A DNA stretch of 64,000 nucleotides from Ophiocordyceps camponoti-saundersi (nom. inval.) (taxonomy: Eukaryota; Ascomycota; Sordariomycetes; Hypocreales; Ophiocordycipitaceae): NCBI GenBank assembly GCA_003339415.1, contig PDHQ01000005.1, positions 226,706 through 290,705 of the forward strand, given 5' to 3'. Of the stretch, positions 10,645 to 22,472 are shown one piece after another. Numbering within the stretch: position 1 is the first letter of the stretch; every line of letters begins with the position of its first letter. Under the pieces are notes generated by a model, which was given only the letters and a program-made list of their open reading frames with translations, did no database searches and was not told where the DNA came from. The position numbers and the translations under genes were made by a program.

Positions 10645-12198
10645 CTTTGGGAAGGGGAAGATTGAGCTGGTGAGTTGAGTGAGGAGAGAGGAGGGGAGGG
10701 GATGGAGAGCCGAGGGGATGGAGATGAGGGATGGGGTAGGAGGGAAGGGGGAAAACGAGTGACGGGGGGGGAACGGAGAGGGCGTGAAGAGAGGGATGGG
10801 AATGGAAGACAAGGATGCCGGTGAGTGAAGACGGTTGAGATGAGGGTTGGAAGCGAGAGGGAGAAACGGCGATAAGATAGCAGGTAGGCGGGCACCAACC
10901 TAGAGGTGTAGGTAGTATCAGTTGTGTGTGTGTTGCTCGCAAACAAAGCTTGGAATTGACGGGATGAAGAGGGGTAGACGTCGGTAGAAAACAACCTCGT
11001 CACACGCGTCACAGAGTATGGGGGAAGAAGTAGATGCTAGCGCGGGAGACGGGAGATGTTTTTCTATTTTCTGTTCCTTTCTGGCGTGAAACAGACTTCA
11101 TTCCGGAGCTGTTATTGTGTATCTTCTGTATTCATGTATGTACGATGCTTTTACCCCTGATTAACAATGTTCTGGGATAAGATCAGGATGAATTGTGCAT
11201 GTGTGTGTATATACATACCTACATAACTTGCTCCTGATACGCTTAGGAGTTGCCATCTCGGTAGGGTTTGGCGGATGCTGGTGTTGCCGGTTGATGCTGT
11301 GCAGGCTCTAGCTGGTTTACACAGCAATAACATACTGTAACATACTGTACATCAGCACTTACACACAGTCACACTTACAAGGCATGGGAGAAAGGGGGAG
11401 GAGGGTGGTGATTTTGTCATGCTGTGTCATTGTTGAAGGGTGGAAGGGATGGTCGGCTTGATTGGCCGAGACATGGATGCGTGCCAAGAATCTTTAGGTG
11501 GAGGGAAATTATGTGTCCGTAGTTTTTGTGCTTGTTAGTCGGGCTTTATATGTGTGTGTGAGTGTGTGTTAACGGGCTGGCCAGCTGCTTATACCAGGTG
11601 CAGCCTTGGTCTACATCTTTTAGCTGCTATTTCGTCTCCTTGCAGCAATGTATGTGCCTACCTGGGTTGTATGTGTATATCTGTGCTATGTAGTCCGTAC
11701 TCCGTACGCATGTTGAATCGTTCTTCCATCTCGGCTCGATTCATCGCCACTTAATAAAGGACCAGCAAGACGAGGAGAATTATCGCGCCTTTTCGCAGGG
11801 TTGATGAGCATGATGCCGAACTCCGGATGCCCCCTTGCTCCCCCATGCTGCTTACTTACATGGTACCCGGGTTGCCCGCGAAACTTGGCGTGGGGAAAAA
11901 TTCGTCGGAGTTTTATTTCGCCAGTGCCGGCAGAGACGCTTAAAGGTAGCCATCAAGTAGTAGATACAGCGAATCTGGGTGCCTACTCCGCGCTAAGACG
12001 CCTCAGGGTGGGGCAGAGGTAGCACGCCAACCCAAAATTTCTGTGCCGAATACTTAGTGACTACTTCAATACGTCCCTGCCTGTCCCGGACTAAAGCCTT
12101 TTTTTCCTTCTTCTGACACGGATCGTTCCTTCATTCCTTTTCTTCTGCCCTAACCTGCCCTGCCCTGCCCCTGCCCCGCTCACTGACTTCACAACGAC
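10645..12198. other. Divergent intergenic region
   Basis: This is the shared upstream region of the membrane-protein gene (-) and the DHDPS-family gene (+). The part next to the minus-strand gene is purine-rich on the + strand (CT-rich leader on the coding strand). A TACTCCGTA motif lies at 11698-11706. A pyrimidine-rich stretch and GCCCT repeats (12,090-12,180) precede the start at 12199. No gene is supported. Confidence 0.6.
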
Positions 12199-13134
12199 AT
12201 GGCTCCCATCGACAAGCTAAGACCCGGCATCTACGTCCCGACAGTAGCCATCTTCACCCCCGAAGACGCCGTCGACGTCCCCTCCACAAAGTCACACGTC
12301 CGGCGCCTCGTAAAAGCTGGCGTCGCCGGCATCGTCGTCCAGGGCTCAACCGGCGAGGCCGTCCATCTGGAGCGGGAAGAGCGTAAGCTCATCACTCGAG
12401 CTACGCGTGACGCCCTGGACGAAGCGGACAGATCGAGCCTTGCCATCATTGCAGGATGTGGAGCTCAATCTACGCGCGAGACGATAGCTCTGTGTCGAGA
12501 TGCTGATGATTCGGGAGCGGACTTTGCTCTCGTCCTTCCGCCTTCGTATTATGGAGCTGTCCTGACGAAAGATCTCATCCTCGAACATTTCCGAACCGTG
12601 GCGGAACAAAGTCCCGTGCCGCTTCTCGTCTATAACTTCCCCGCTGTCTGTGGAGGGTTGGATCTCGACTCGGATGTTATCATCGCTTTGGCGAAGCATT
12701 CTAACATCGTCGGCGTGAAACTCACCTGCGGTAACACGGGGAAACTAGCTCGCATCGTCGCCGGCACCGACTATGATCACTTCCGCGTCTTCGGCGGCAG
12801 CGCCGACTTTACCGTCCAGACCTTGTCCGTCGGCGGCCATGGCGTCATAGCTGGTTTGGCCAACGTGACTCCCCGGGCTTGTGTCGAGGTGATGCGTCTT
12901 TGGAAAGAAGGCGATGTGGACGAAGCCGTCAAGCTGCAGGGCGTCGTCGCGCGCGGTGACTGGGTCGTCATCAAGGGCGGCTTCGTCTCCGTCAAGGCCG
13001 CTCTCGAGACTTATTACCGATATGGTGGTCGTCCGCGAAGACCTTGTCGTCTGCTTGAGGGCGAGGCGCTCCAGGCGCAGATGGCCGGCCTCGTTGAGGT
13101 GGTCGAGCTGGAGCGGAAGCTGATGAGCGAATGA
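12199..13134 (+). CDS. DHDPS-family aldolase/lyase
   Basis: A single-exon gene of 311 aa, the usual length for the dihydrodipicolinate synthase/N-acetylneuraminate lyase superfamily. The class I aldolase signature is complete: GSTGE at 49-53, the active-site Tyr145 (LLVYNFP), and the Schiff-base Lys174 (IVGVKLTCGN). A glycine-rich GGSADF...GGHGVIAGLANV segment follows at 199-223. Fungi make lysine by the aminoadipate route, so true DHDPS activity is unlikely. The family's fungal members include 4-hydroxy-2-oxoglutarate aldolase-like enzymes and the 2-keto-3-deoxy-galactonate aldolase of D-galacturonate breakdown. I cannot choose between these from sequence alone. There are no pathway neighbours. 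The start is the ATG after CACAACGAC. Confidence 0.85.
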   Translation: MAPIDKLRPGIYVPTVAIFTPEDAVDVPSTKSHVRRLVKAGVAGIVVQGSTGEAVHLEREERKLITRATRDALDEADRSSLAIIAGCGAQSTRETIALCRDADDSGADFALVLPPSYYGAVLTKDLILEHFRTVAEQSPVPLLVYNFPAVCGGLDLDSDVIIALAKHSNIVGVKLTCGNTGKLARIVAGTDYDHFRVFGGSADFTVQTLSVGGHGVIAGLANVTPRACVEVMRLWKEGDVDEAVKLQGVVARGDWVVIKGGFVSVKAALETYYRYGGRPRRPCRLLEGEALQAQMAGLVEVVELERKLMSE

Positions 13135-13363
13135 GACTCCCAGTGAAGGTCGGTGGGTTCGCTTCCCAGTCATATCATGTTTGACAGACGTTACGATGGC
13201 AGCCCGGCATCGTTTGGCCATGGCTCGGCGAGGCTTCGACCCCTCTCCCCCTCGGTCCTCCTCACCCTGCACCGCGCAGAGCCACAACAGAGCCACAGTA
13301 GAGCCGGTCCGTTCACCTACCCTTTATATATCAGTTCCTCAGCTAGGACAGTATGGCTTGCCA

Positions 13364-13472
13364 GCTCCGTAGCTCAGTTGGTAGAGCGTTGCACAAATAC
13401 CAAAGTAACATCCATTTTCATGGCGTGGTATGCGAATTGCAGAGGACGCAGGTTCGACCCCTGTCTTGAGCA
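13364..13472 (+). tRNA. Intron-containing tRNA-like gene (isotype unresolved)
   Basis: A D arm (GCTC AGTTGGTA GAGC), an anticodon stem (TTGCA 13389-13393 with TGCAG 13438-13442), and a T arm (GCAGG TTCGACC CCTGT) are all clear. The B box GGTTCGACCCC is near consensus, and a pol III T-run follows at once. The 44-nt anticodon loop implies an intron of about 37 nt; exon ATACC can pair with intron GGTAT, as in other tRNA precursors. Odd points: the acceptor stem has only GCTC/GAGC firmly paired and seems one base short before U8, and position 33 is A rather than U, so I cannot assign the anticodon. It could be a real gene with a local error, or a decayed copy. The ends resemble fungal tRNA-Ile(UAU). 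Confidence 0.55.
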
Positions 13473-13475
13473 TTC

Positions 13476-13480
13476 TTTTT
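13476..13480 (+). terminator. Pol III terminator (T5)
   Basis: A run of five T starts three bases after the tRNA-like 3' end, with a second run of eight T at 13485-13492 as backup. This supports transcription of the tRNA-like gene by RNA polymerase III. Confidence 0.6.
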
Positions 13481-13768
13481 GAAGTTTTTTTTGTTTTCCC
13501 TTGTCCCGTTTGTGTGAAGTGATTCTGGATGTTGCTCACCGTTGTATTGAATAGGTGTATTCTCTGTGAAGACGAGTGTCTTTTGATACCTACTATCCGC
13601 AAGATGATGTCTCTTACTAACAATCCGTATCCATCGTCAGATTCGTCACAGACTGGCCAACTTCCGAACCGTGCTCTGACTATAATGTAAACTCTCTCAA
13701 GATGATGCAAGTTAAAGACAGACTATATACTAGGTTACTCCTATATACAGACACACACATCTGTCCAT

Positions 13769-16473
13769 TCACTCTCCTGAAATCACACACAGGTGATACT
13801 CTATCATGCCAGGGTTATCGCCCATCTGTATATCAGCAGACGCCTTCTCCTCCGGCGAGAGCGAGGTGTAAGCCAGATACCTATCCTTTTCCGAGTCGAA
13901 GCCATTAGCCGAATAATGTCTCCTCATAACCGCACCGTTCGAGCAGGTCCTCTTGCCCATCTTCTCCGTGATCGTGACTCCGACTTCATGTCCCTGCGGC
14001 ATAGAGAGCGACTTCTCCGCCCAGTCATCGTTCGTCCACCAGTAATCGACGAGGTTCGAATCCAGCGTGACCCTATCGCCGGCCTTTAACTTGACCTCCC
14101 TGCTACCGCTCACGACATCAGAGTGCGACGTATCCCACGCGGCGAAGTACCGCGACCCGTCCCCCTGGAAGAGCGTCGTGCCCTCCTCGTTGTCCTCGCC
14201 GCCTCGCAGCGTGACCCGTCCTACCGGGTACATGTACCAGCGGCTTCCGGTGTAGGTGTACAGGGCCGAGACGCGGTATTCGACCCTGTAGTCTTGGAGG
14301 GGCGGGTTCTTGTTGCGGCCTTGTTGGAGGATTGGTCTCCATTTGTTGATGAAGTCTTCGTATTTCTTGAAGAGGGTGCGGACGTTGGAGAGGGTGTTTC
14401 TGCCGTCGACTGCGGTTTTGATCTGTTTTTGATGATGTTGTCAGCTAAGTTTTGCTTCTCCTCGTCTTTATCTCGATCTTGATCTCGATCTCGATCTTGA
14501 TCTTGGGGAGGGAATAGGAAGAGAGGGAGGGGAGAGAGGAGAGAGAGAGGAAAAAAAACGTACCCAGTTTTGTGTATCCTCTTGTAGAGATTCAGTCTCG
14601 AGAGCGCATTCCAACTGTTGATCTCGCAACGTCGAAACCTCAGACGTCGACACTATCAAGGAGACGAAACGAGTCAGTGACGGGACGGTAAGAGAAGATG
14701 GATACAGATCTCCGTAGTCCTTACAAGTCTCTTGCGTCGCCTTGGATAGTTTCTGCACCTTGACAAACTCCGGGAACACGGCGTTGGCCTTGATTGGATA
14801 CCCCCAACTCGTTAGCAACTGATAGAGAGTAAACGCTGAGAGAAAGAGAGAGAGAAAGAGAGCGAGAGAGAGAGAGAGAGAGAGGGAGAGAGAGGAGTTA
14901 CCCATTTCTTAGGCCCTTCGTAATCTGGGAGCTTCCTCCGTTCCTGTTGCGGGAAGCCATCGAGAGTGGGATACTCGCCAACCACAGCCCTGTCCCAGCC
15001 AACGAACCAGTCAGCGTCAACTCTCTCAAGTTATCTTCCAGCCAGCACTCACTCAAACTTATACCGGTGAGAGCAGGCTTTCTCCTTGAACTCCTTAATC
15101 TGCTGCATAGCCCTCTCAACCTCGCTGATAGCCAAGTTTCCCAGATTCGACGAGCCGTCATCCTTATCAGGCTTCGTATCATCCGAAGGCTTCTCATCGT
15201 TCTTCTCGTCTTCTTCCGTCGCTCGTTTCTCGCTCTTGGATCGGCTGAGATCGCCTACCATGTAGGTGCGGATCTGTATCCGGGCGTGCTTGGCTACTTC
15301 GCCGATGGTGGTTTTGGCTTTGCTGTTGAGCTTGGCTGATACGCCCATGTAGCTCAGTGCTGCGTTTGCGCTGTGATTGATGAAGAGCTGTGTTAGCGAT
15401 GATGATGATGATGGGATGAGAGGCTTCAACGAGAGATGGGGATTCACGGACTGGGCTTTCACCGTCTCCTTGTTTGATGAATCGGTCAGTTCTACCAGGG
15501 CTTGGACGATGAGTCTTCCTCCCATGATCCAATCTGCTCACCAAAGATCAGCAACGACAACTCGATATACTCGGGTTTACATCTCGTATATGGGTAGATA
15601 CCTAGACACACCTTGAATCCAGCGATCTCCAAACACTTCTCCAAAGGACAAGCTCGTATTTCTCAACTCATTGAGTTGCTTGTCGTTGAAGCTGTAATGG
15701 CCTGTAGCCTGAGGCTGACGAGCAATGTCCACCACAGCCAGCCATTCCATCGTATTCGTCGACTCCTATACGTGTCGTTCTCGAGTCAGCCAAGTCTATA
15801 CCCTCTTCTCCTCTTCCATTCATATTGAAGCCACGTACCGACTTGTCATCCATATACCCTCCTCCGACATCAGCAGACTGTCCCCCTCCAGAAAGTTCAG
15901 CCGAAGCCTCAACGCTCAACGCCTTCAGCTTTTGTCTTGATTCATTGTCAGCTTCACCATCATAACTCCATGGAGAGTAGGTTCATGGAGTGATCTCACT
16001 TGTAGCTGCTGATGAACTCGAATTCAAACATCTCAGAGCCCGTGCATGAATCATCCGTAGCCGGCGCCGCCGCGAACAACATCAACGCCTCAGACTCAGG
16101 CGACGAAACCTCTCGTTCGAGCATGGAGAAGTCGATGGGCTGAAAGTACTTCTCCACGTCGATCCCGTTCAAGTCTCCGCTGAGTCCGTCGAACTTGATC
16201 TTCTTCGGAGGCTGTGGGACGTAGGTTGATGCCGTGGAAGCAACATCCCGTTTGTCAACCCCGTTGCTCACGACGTTCATCAACTCTCCTTTGGAAAGCA
16301 GCGTGTTGAATCTATCCTCAAGTTAGAAATCCCTTTCCGAGCCAGGCTGGTAGACTGCTTTACCCTTGTCCAAGCTGCAATCCCTCACGCCACAACACCC
16401 TCTCCGCCAAAGCGGGCATCAAGCAGCTCGCAAAGGCGAGAGCCGTCTTCGTCGTCATTGTCAAACTCGTCAT
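13769..16473 (-). CDS. Secreted protein with MACPF-like motif, ten exons
   Basis: Exons: 16364-16473, 16000-16311, 15839-15935, 15765-15612, 15533-15448, 15387-15053, 14989-14902, 14818-14725, 14652-14564, 14422-13769. They sum to 2,019 nt (672 aa), and phase closes at all nine introns (52-141 nt). Most introns have CTGAC or CTAAC branch sites. Residues 1-23 are a signal peptide. An FGDRW segment (end of exon 4) followed by MGGRL (start of exon 5) resembles the Y-G-[TD]-x-[FWY]...GG signature of membrane-attack-complex/perforin proteins, including fungal pleurotolysin B-like ones. An acidic Lys/Asp/Glu-rich insert (exon 6) and an aromatic, beta-rich C-terminal region (exon 10) follow. If the family call is right, the product is secreted and may form pores in target membranes; target and partner are unknown. 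No aegerolysin-like partner is seen in the window. The 60-nt intron between exons 5 and 6 has no stop and keeps frame, so it could be retained. Confidence 0.6.
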
Positions 16474-17304
16474 ATATTAAAGGAAGATGAATCGTTTGTT
16501 AGAATTGATGAGATATCACTTTGTCTTTCAAAACAAGCAGTTCATCAACCCCTTCTTATAATCGCCGTCATATGTAAATCCCCAGCCCCTGAAGATTCCA
16601 ACCGATATACATATGTAGACATATCCAAATGACCACCTGACAATTAACGCTCCGTCCTTGACTATAGCAGCAACATCGTGGAGACTTCTGCAATACGAGC
16701 CGTCTTCCACTCTCTCCCTCTTCGCTTGCAATCAAAGAAGCCGTTGCTCCAGGAATAGAATCAAGTGAAAGAAAGAAGACAAATCTCACACGATCAATCG
16801 AATATGACGTATCTCCTCCATCATCTTTCACTTCTGTTGCAATTGCCCAATTGACCTCAACGAGATGAAGCTCGTATTCCGAACACGTGTCGCTTCCGGC
16901 GCGTGGTCGCTTTTATTTCTCTCAATTTCTATTATTGACAAGGTTTGCGGGGGGAAGAAAACCTCGGAACCTTCTTTTGCATGGACAGGGGTGGTATCGT
17001 GAATAGCTTCACTGTCGGCATTCACTGGTGGTCCAAGCAATAGGCGGATCAATTGCCGACTACATACTTACGTGGACGTCCTCTTCCGCCGTCAAGCACT
17101 GAAAAGGGGAATTCTCCTCGGTCGTGAAGCACTATAAGGGGGTAAAAACATGCGATGCCTTCAGACGTTGATGAGCTGACCATGCACCAAAGATCAACAG
17201 CAACTCATCCAGTCTGAACACGAAGAAGACAGACCAAGTTAAAACGCCCGTATCAAACGATGCCACATGACACCTCACTTACATTCTATCCTTCCTCTCA
17301 CTAT
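16474..17304. other. Intergenic region upstream of the MACPF-like gene
   Basis: It contains the promoter of the MACPF-like gene (toward 16473) and the 3' end of KRE33 (toward 17305). Short open frames on both strands have no family features. I see no gene. Confidence 0.5.
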
Positions 17305-20300
17305 TCACCCCTGCTTCTTCCCCCTTTTCGACTTCTTCCGCGTACTGTCATCCCCCCCCATAGCCTCCTGGTAGATGTCCGCAGCCGTAGGCCCAGCCTT
17401 GCGCTTCAGCTTGGTCGATTTGACGCTCACCACCGGCAGCCCTGCCCTTCCCTCCAAAGTCGCACTTTGCACCTGCTTCTCGGCCGCCTCCCAAGCTGGC
17501 GCGTCGCCCTCGATCTCGAACCTGGTCGCCGTAGTCAGCAGGGCCGTAAACTGGCGTAGGGTTTCTGTTTCATTCTTGTCCTCACTGGTCCAAAGGTAGA
17601 GAGTCGACGAGCTCGCGCTGCTTTTGCCGCAGAGCTTGGAGCGCCTCGTTGCCGCCCTCCTCGAGCTCTTCTGCGAGAGGCTTCTCGAGCGCGTTGAATC
17701 GATCATCCACTTGCTCGTCGTCGTGCGCTCCGCTGGCATCCGCCCTCGAGACGCCCACCATCTCCGCCCGCGGCAGCTCCGCGTCCACGGCTGCCGACAC
17801 GAGAGAGCCAAAGTGCGTCGTCACTTTCCGTAGCATCTTGATGAACATGGCCAGCAGCTGGTTCGAAGGCAGCGCCAGCTCTTGTCCCACTGCGTCAATG
17901 TCCTTGCGCTGTAGTCCGATGGCTAGCAGGATGCATTGCTGGACACCCCCTAGCTTGATGCTCCCCTTGAGCCGTCCGGTAAAGTACAGCGTGGCGATCG
18001 CCGGCATCATGTCGAGGATGACGTGATAGTCGAGCATGTTGTTCGCGTACGACTCCAGCCGCTTCAGATCAAACGGTGAAAACTGCCTGTCCAGTTCTGC
18101 CTTGTCCAGGGGGCCGACGTCGACCGAGTCCAGCTTTGCGCCCTTGTTGGCCGCTTCGTCGATGCTCAGTGCCGTTGCCGCTGTGAAGACGCGGAACTGG
18201 TACGACAACAGCGTCAGGAACCGCTTCTGGAAATCTCGCGCAAAGGCCCCGAGCCAGCTCCTGTCCACGCTGTTTTCTAGCGGCCGGAGCATGACGCAGG
18301 TGTGCTCGCCCGTCAGGTTGTTGGCCGTCTGACGCAGGTATACGGGCGAAAAGGTTGCCCGCTTCCAGAACTTGAGAAGAGGCGGCGTCAGGCCGTAGCT
18401 CACGCCGATGTAGTCGAGGGCCTCGGGCTTCCTTTCCCGAAGCTTGGCGAATAGGGGCGGCATTTTCGATTGGTCTCTGACCGCAATCTCCTCCTCCAAA
18501 AAGGACGTTTTGGCCAGCTCGGCGTCCGTCGCTCGATGCACCTTTTCCTCTGCTCCTTGATCGTCCTCTTCCGATACACTGGCAAAACGACCTTCATAGT
18601 AGTCGACGAGGAGTTCCAGGGCCTTTGTGCCGTAGCCCATCGATACATATTCAGGGTTCGTTGCTATCCTGACCACTCGAGCGCCGGAGAGGGAGGCAAA
18701 GTCCTCGTCTTGGAACTGCTGGCTCACGAGCCAGGGAATCAGGTCGCCACTTGGCCGCTCGCCTCGGCTAAGGCTGTTGAGTACGCTCTGTCTGCTGATT
18801 TTGCCCTCCAGCGCCACTTGGACGACGCACAGCGGCTCCGGCAGCTTCCCGCTGTCCTCGACGTTGGGCGGCACCAGGACGAAGAGGGAGTGCGCCGGCG
18901 CATCGCTCATGAGTTGCAGATCGTCTGGCGAGTTCTTGTAGTGGCTGGCCACGTACAGCGCCACCATCTGTTGCAAAAAGGCCTCCGAAACGGGGTGAAA
19001 GGAAAAGAGCGTGTCACGGTTGACGGCCAGGAGTTCGCATAGCGACGGATCGGGGCATCCGTTAACGTTGGACTTGGACTTGGGCAGTGTGGCATCGAGA
19101 CACAAAAGCTTGTTCAGCCACTTCTCGACGGCGTCGTCCGGAGCGTAGCGTATAGGTTCGGCGAGCGTAATCTCCCGCAGTCTCCTGGCCGCCTGATACT
19201 CCCCTACCTTGGCCGTCCTACCCGTCGACCGATCGGCCAGCTGGGTGTCTCCTTCGGCGGTCGACGCGGCTCGCGACTGTTCTCGCAGCTCCTTGATAAG
19301 TTTCAGGGATAGAGAACGTCCGGTGCCTTCGTAGCCGTTGATCGTGGAAGCCATAAAGACCAGATACGGTCCCATGAGTTTTTGCACCAGGGGAAGCGGA
19401 ATTGCAGCGGCCTCGTCAATGACGACGAGCTCGGCCTGGCCCAGTACGTGAGAATCTTGAGGTCGGACATACTGGATAGTCTGACGGTGTTGCCTGTGGA
19501 CGTTGACGCGAACAATGGCCTTGTTAAAGTCTGGATTAGTGCTTTGGATGATGGAGTAGTCGGCATGGTCGGCATAGCCCAGGGCGTCGAAACCCTTGAA
19601 GACGAACTCGAAGAGAGTTTTGAGGTTTTCCGGCGAAGGCGAGGTTATGAAAATATTGCTGTAGCCGTACGCAACGGCAGCTGCTACGGCAACACCCATG
19701 GCAGCAGACTTGCCTCGACCTCTGGCGGCCGTCAGGGCGACCGTGCTCCTGAGCGTCTTCTCCGCGATGGCCTCTGTAAACGTCAAGAGGGCCTTGGCCT
19801 GATCCACCGTCTTCGCGAGGGATATGAGCGAGCCGACAGGCTCTCTTTCCCGGTGCTCGTCCTTGATGCTTTCCAGCTCTATTTGTTGCGGCGTCTTGGA
19901 CTGGTCCAGGTCCGGCGGCGGCAGCGCCTGAACATCCTTGGCGCCCGAGATGGGCAAGACGTTGAGCTCGTCGTCGATGACGAGACAAGAGTCACAACGG
20001 CCTAGGGATAGAAGGAAGCGCTCGTTGAACCTCGCAACGACCTCGGTATGCGCCTCGGTGCGATACCGCGAGTGGACGTCCATGGTCAGATTGTACAGCT
20101 GCCTCAGGCTGTTCATACCCTTGAGCAACATTATGACCAGACCGCCGCCTTCGACAGTTTCAATCGTCCGAGCAAGAATATTCGGCGTCAGGGCCTCGAA
20201 GTCCTGCAGGACACACATGCCAAAGGTATTGCCCAGGATCTTGTCCGTCTCCTTGTAGTATGTATATCGGATGTTGTGCAGGGACACGAAGAGCTCAAAC

Positions 20301-20699
20301 GGGTCTTCCGAGTTGACTTCGCGGATACCTCGCTTGATCTCCTTCTTTATTTTTTGTTCGCGCTTTTTCCGATGGCTGCACGGGGAGGAAAGAAGTTCAG
20401 CAGGCGTTTCGACACATTCGCATTCATGGTCTCACCTTGTAAAGCCCAACAGCTTCTTCTTGTACGCCCACAAGACCGACTTGTTTTGCTTGATATCCAT
20501 GCTCGACATGATGTGATGTAGGTAGACGATGACGTCCTTGGATCTATCGCCCACGACGACGAAGAAGCTTCTCTTCTTCTCCTGCACGCCATTGCGAATG
20601 AGCGTCTGGATGCGTTGATCCCTGGGGTAAAGAGGGTCAGTGAGAAGGGCATGGAGATGAGAAATAAACCTAAGTAACTAACAGCTGTTTTCGCGCCAT
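17305..20699 (-). CDS. KRE33: RNA cytidine acetyltransferase (Kre33/NAT10)
   Basis: Four exons (20683-20699, 20436-20621, 17586-20375, 17305-17521) give 1,069 aa, matching family length. The first exon codes only MARKQ plus two bases. Its donor GTTAGT is non-canonical but the join gives the conserved N-terminus (LIRNGVQEKKRSFFVVVGD). Further joins give GFTSHRKKREQKIKKEIKRG and LDQFEIEGDAPAW, both conserved. Domains: TmcA-type N-terminal domain; RecA-like helicase with Walker A ARGRGKSAA (Lys290) and VIDEAAAIP; GNAT acetyltransferase domain with the acetyl-CoA loop around EYVSMGYGTKAL; C-terminal tRNA-binding region; basic tail (KKSKRGKKQ) fit for nucleolar targeting. Role: ATP-dependent N4-acetylation of cytidine in 18S rRNA and, with Tan1, in tRNA-Ser/Leu; needed for small-subunit biogenesis. 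Confidence 0.95.
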
Positions 20700-21370
20700 T
20701 TCGAATGCTCGCGCTCGTAGATCGTCTTCTCTCACCTTCTTGTGAAGAAGCCGTTGAGGACGCCAATAGTGGTGGATAATTTTTGGGCGACAAGGCTGAG
20801 TTCTGCCGGGCGGTGAGCAATCACTGGCTGGCCCGGGACGGCTCGGACGACGACGCTTAGTATCGATAACGAACAGCTTTGGTCTTGTTAGAGGATGAAT
20901 TCTCCGTCAATCAACTGTACAGTTCTACTCTCACTTGAAAACACGATCTCACGACTACTCCGCGATGGATTTCGGTCCATGTACTCGTAGAAGCACTTCC
21001 AAAGCCAGAAACTTCTCATAGTGCAGCCCTCACAGTGATTGCAAGCTCCACCACCCACGTCAGTCATGAATGAACAAGAGAAGAAGCCGTCTTTAACATA
21101 GAGGAGTGAGATTAAGTACGGAGGCCAGGAAGCTCTTCCTCTCCGTAGAATCACCAGCCGACACTTTCCAACGCAAGTCAACAACTCTACGACGAAGATG
21201 CTGCGTGCCGGCACCGGGGCTCAACTCAACGACAACTACCTTCATGCACAACGCTCATAGCCCCGTACATGGAAAATGCAACAAGACAAAGGAAAAGAAG
21301 GGGAGGATAAAGAGGTAGCAGGACGGGAACTGTATGTATGTAAGTTGGAAACCTCCAAACAACATCCTCC
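20700..21370. other. Intergenic region between KRE33 and COX24
   Basis: It should hold the KRE33 promoter and the 3' UTR of the mS38 gene. Short open frames lack homology features. Nothing else is seen. Confidence 0.5.
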
Positions 21371-22472
21371 CTATATATTGCGGTTACGCAGGGTGCGCAT
21401 GCGTTTTTGCAACTTCTTATACTTCTTCTTCTTCATCTTGAGTTTTCGTTGCCGTCTAACACTAAGGGCATGCATTGCTGGGCGAGATCGAGACTCGTCG
21501 AATCGAAGCTGTCGCCGCGCCAAGCGCTCAAGAAAACTGGGCTCCGAGTTACCGCGAACGATGCGTGGGCTGTGAGCCACAACTCGATACTGGCCGTCGG
21601 TTTCGATCGTTTCCTCGATGGTAAAGATCGCTCGGTATTTGCGGTGCTGAGGCTCATCGATGGGCGCCACCTCGCCAGCGGCATCGGCTGTCGCCGTCGA
21701 CTGAACCTCGGATACCGCCGTCAATTGAACCTCGGCTGCTGCCGCCGGCTGCGGGACCGGGGGCAGGCGGTAGGGTGAGAATTCACCGGCCATGGCTTCA
21801 ATTTGGCGGTAGATGCTCGACTGAATGCCGTCGGCGGTTACAACGTCGATCTTGCACTCTTCGTCATGTTGCTGATACTGCTGGTGTTGCTGGTTGCTGG
21901 CAATCGTCATCTGCGACATTGAGGTCGCGACTAAATCACGGTTGTCCGAATAGGGCGTGATTGGTCGGTTGTTTTTGACGCGCGAAGTGAAGATAGCGGC
22001 GAAGCGCTCTTTAGTGACTGCATTCGGTATCGACTGCGTGATGGAGATGGGTCGATGTTGAGAAAAGAAGCTCGAAAGGCAGATGTCTGCAACGGATATT
22101 TCGTTAGGTTGGGAGGTAAAGAGGAAGACAAACAGCGTAGCTGAAGAACTCACCATTCGCCGTCATATGATCCGTTTCGGGAACGAAGGGCAGCTTCTTC
22201 AAGGAAACGTCTTTCGACTTGCGCTTGCGCTTGTCGCCGCCGGCCTTTCCTTCAGAGCGCGACGAAGCCGGAGAGGCGGCGACTGAGCCGTCGGCCGGCA
22301 CGTCTTTAGCATCGTTATCGGGCCTCGACGGCTTGGAGGACGAGTACCTCCGCTGAGGGCTGCAGGCGATGAGCGGAGCGGCGGGGGCCAAAGCCGAACC
22401 CAAGCCGGTCGAGAGGAGGGGTACCGCCGTGACGGCCCGTCGCAGCGAAGAGGGCAACATGACGTAGCCCAT
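21371..22472 (-). CDS. COX24: Mitochondrial small ribosomal subunit protein mS38 (Cox24/AURKAIP1 family)
   Basis: Two exons (22154-22472 and 21371-22086) give 344 aa. The 67-nt intron has donor GTGAGT and acceptor TTGCAG, phase 1, giving ...MTAN/DICLSSFFS. The C-terminus carries the family hallmark, a very basic helix (SVRRQRKLKMKKKKYKKLQKR). The N-terminus is a mitochondrial presequence (SSLRRAVTAVP...) followed by QRRYSSSKPSRPD, a common fungal cleavage region. Known role: mitoribosomal small-subunit protein; yeast mutants lose cytochrome oxidase. The long Pro/Ala/Val repeat stretch in the middle (VQLTAVSEVQSTAT) is poorly conserved. Start at 22472; a second in-frame ATG four codons later is an equal candidate. 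Confidence 0.88.

Noticed and set aside
12199..13134. True dihydrodipicolinate synthase for lysine synthesis
   Set aside because: Fungi use the aminoadipate pathway; the family includes several other aldolases and lyases.
15966..15999. Alternative 34-nt intron in the MACPF-like gene using the GGAG acceptor
   Set aside because: Too short for a fungal intron; the 64-nt version has a CTGAC branch site and also keeps phase.
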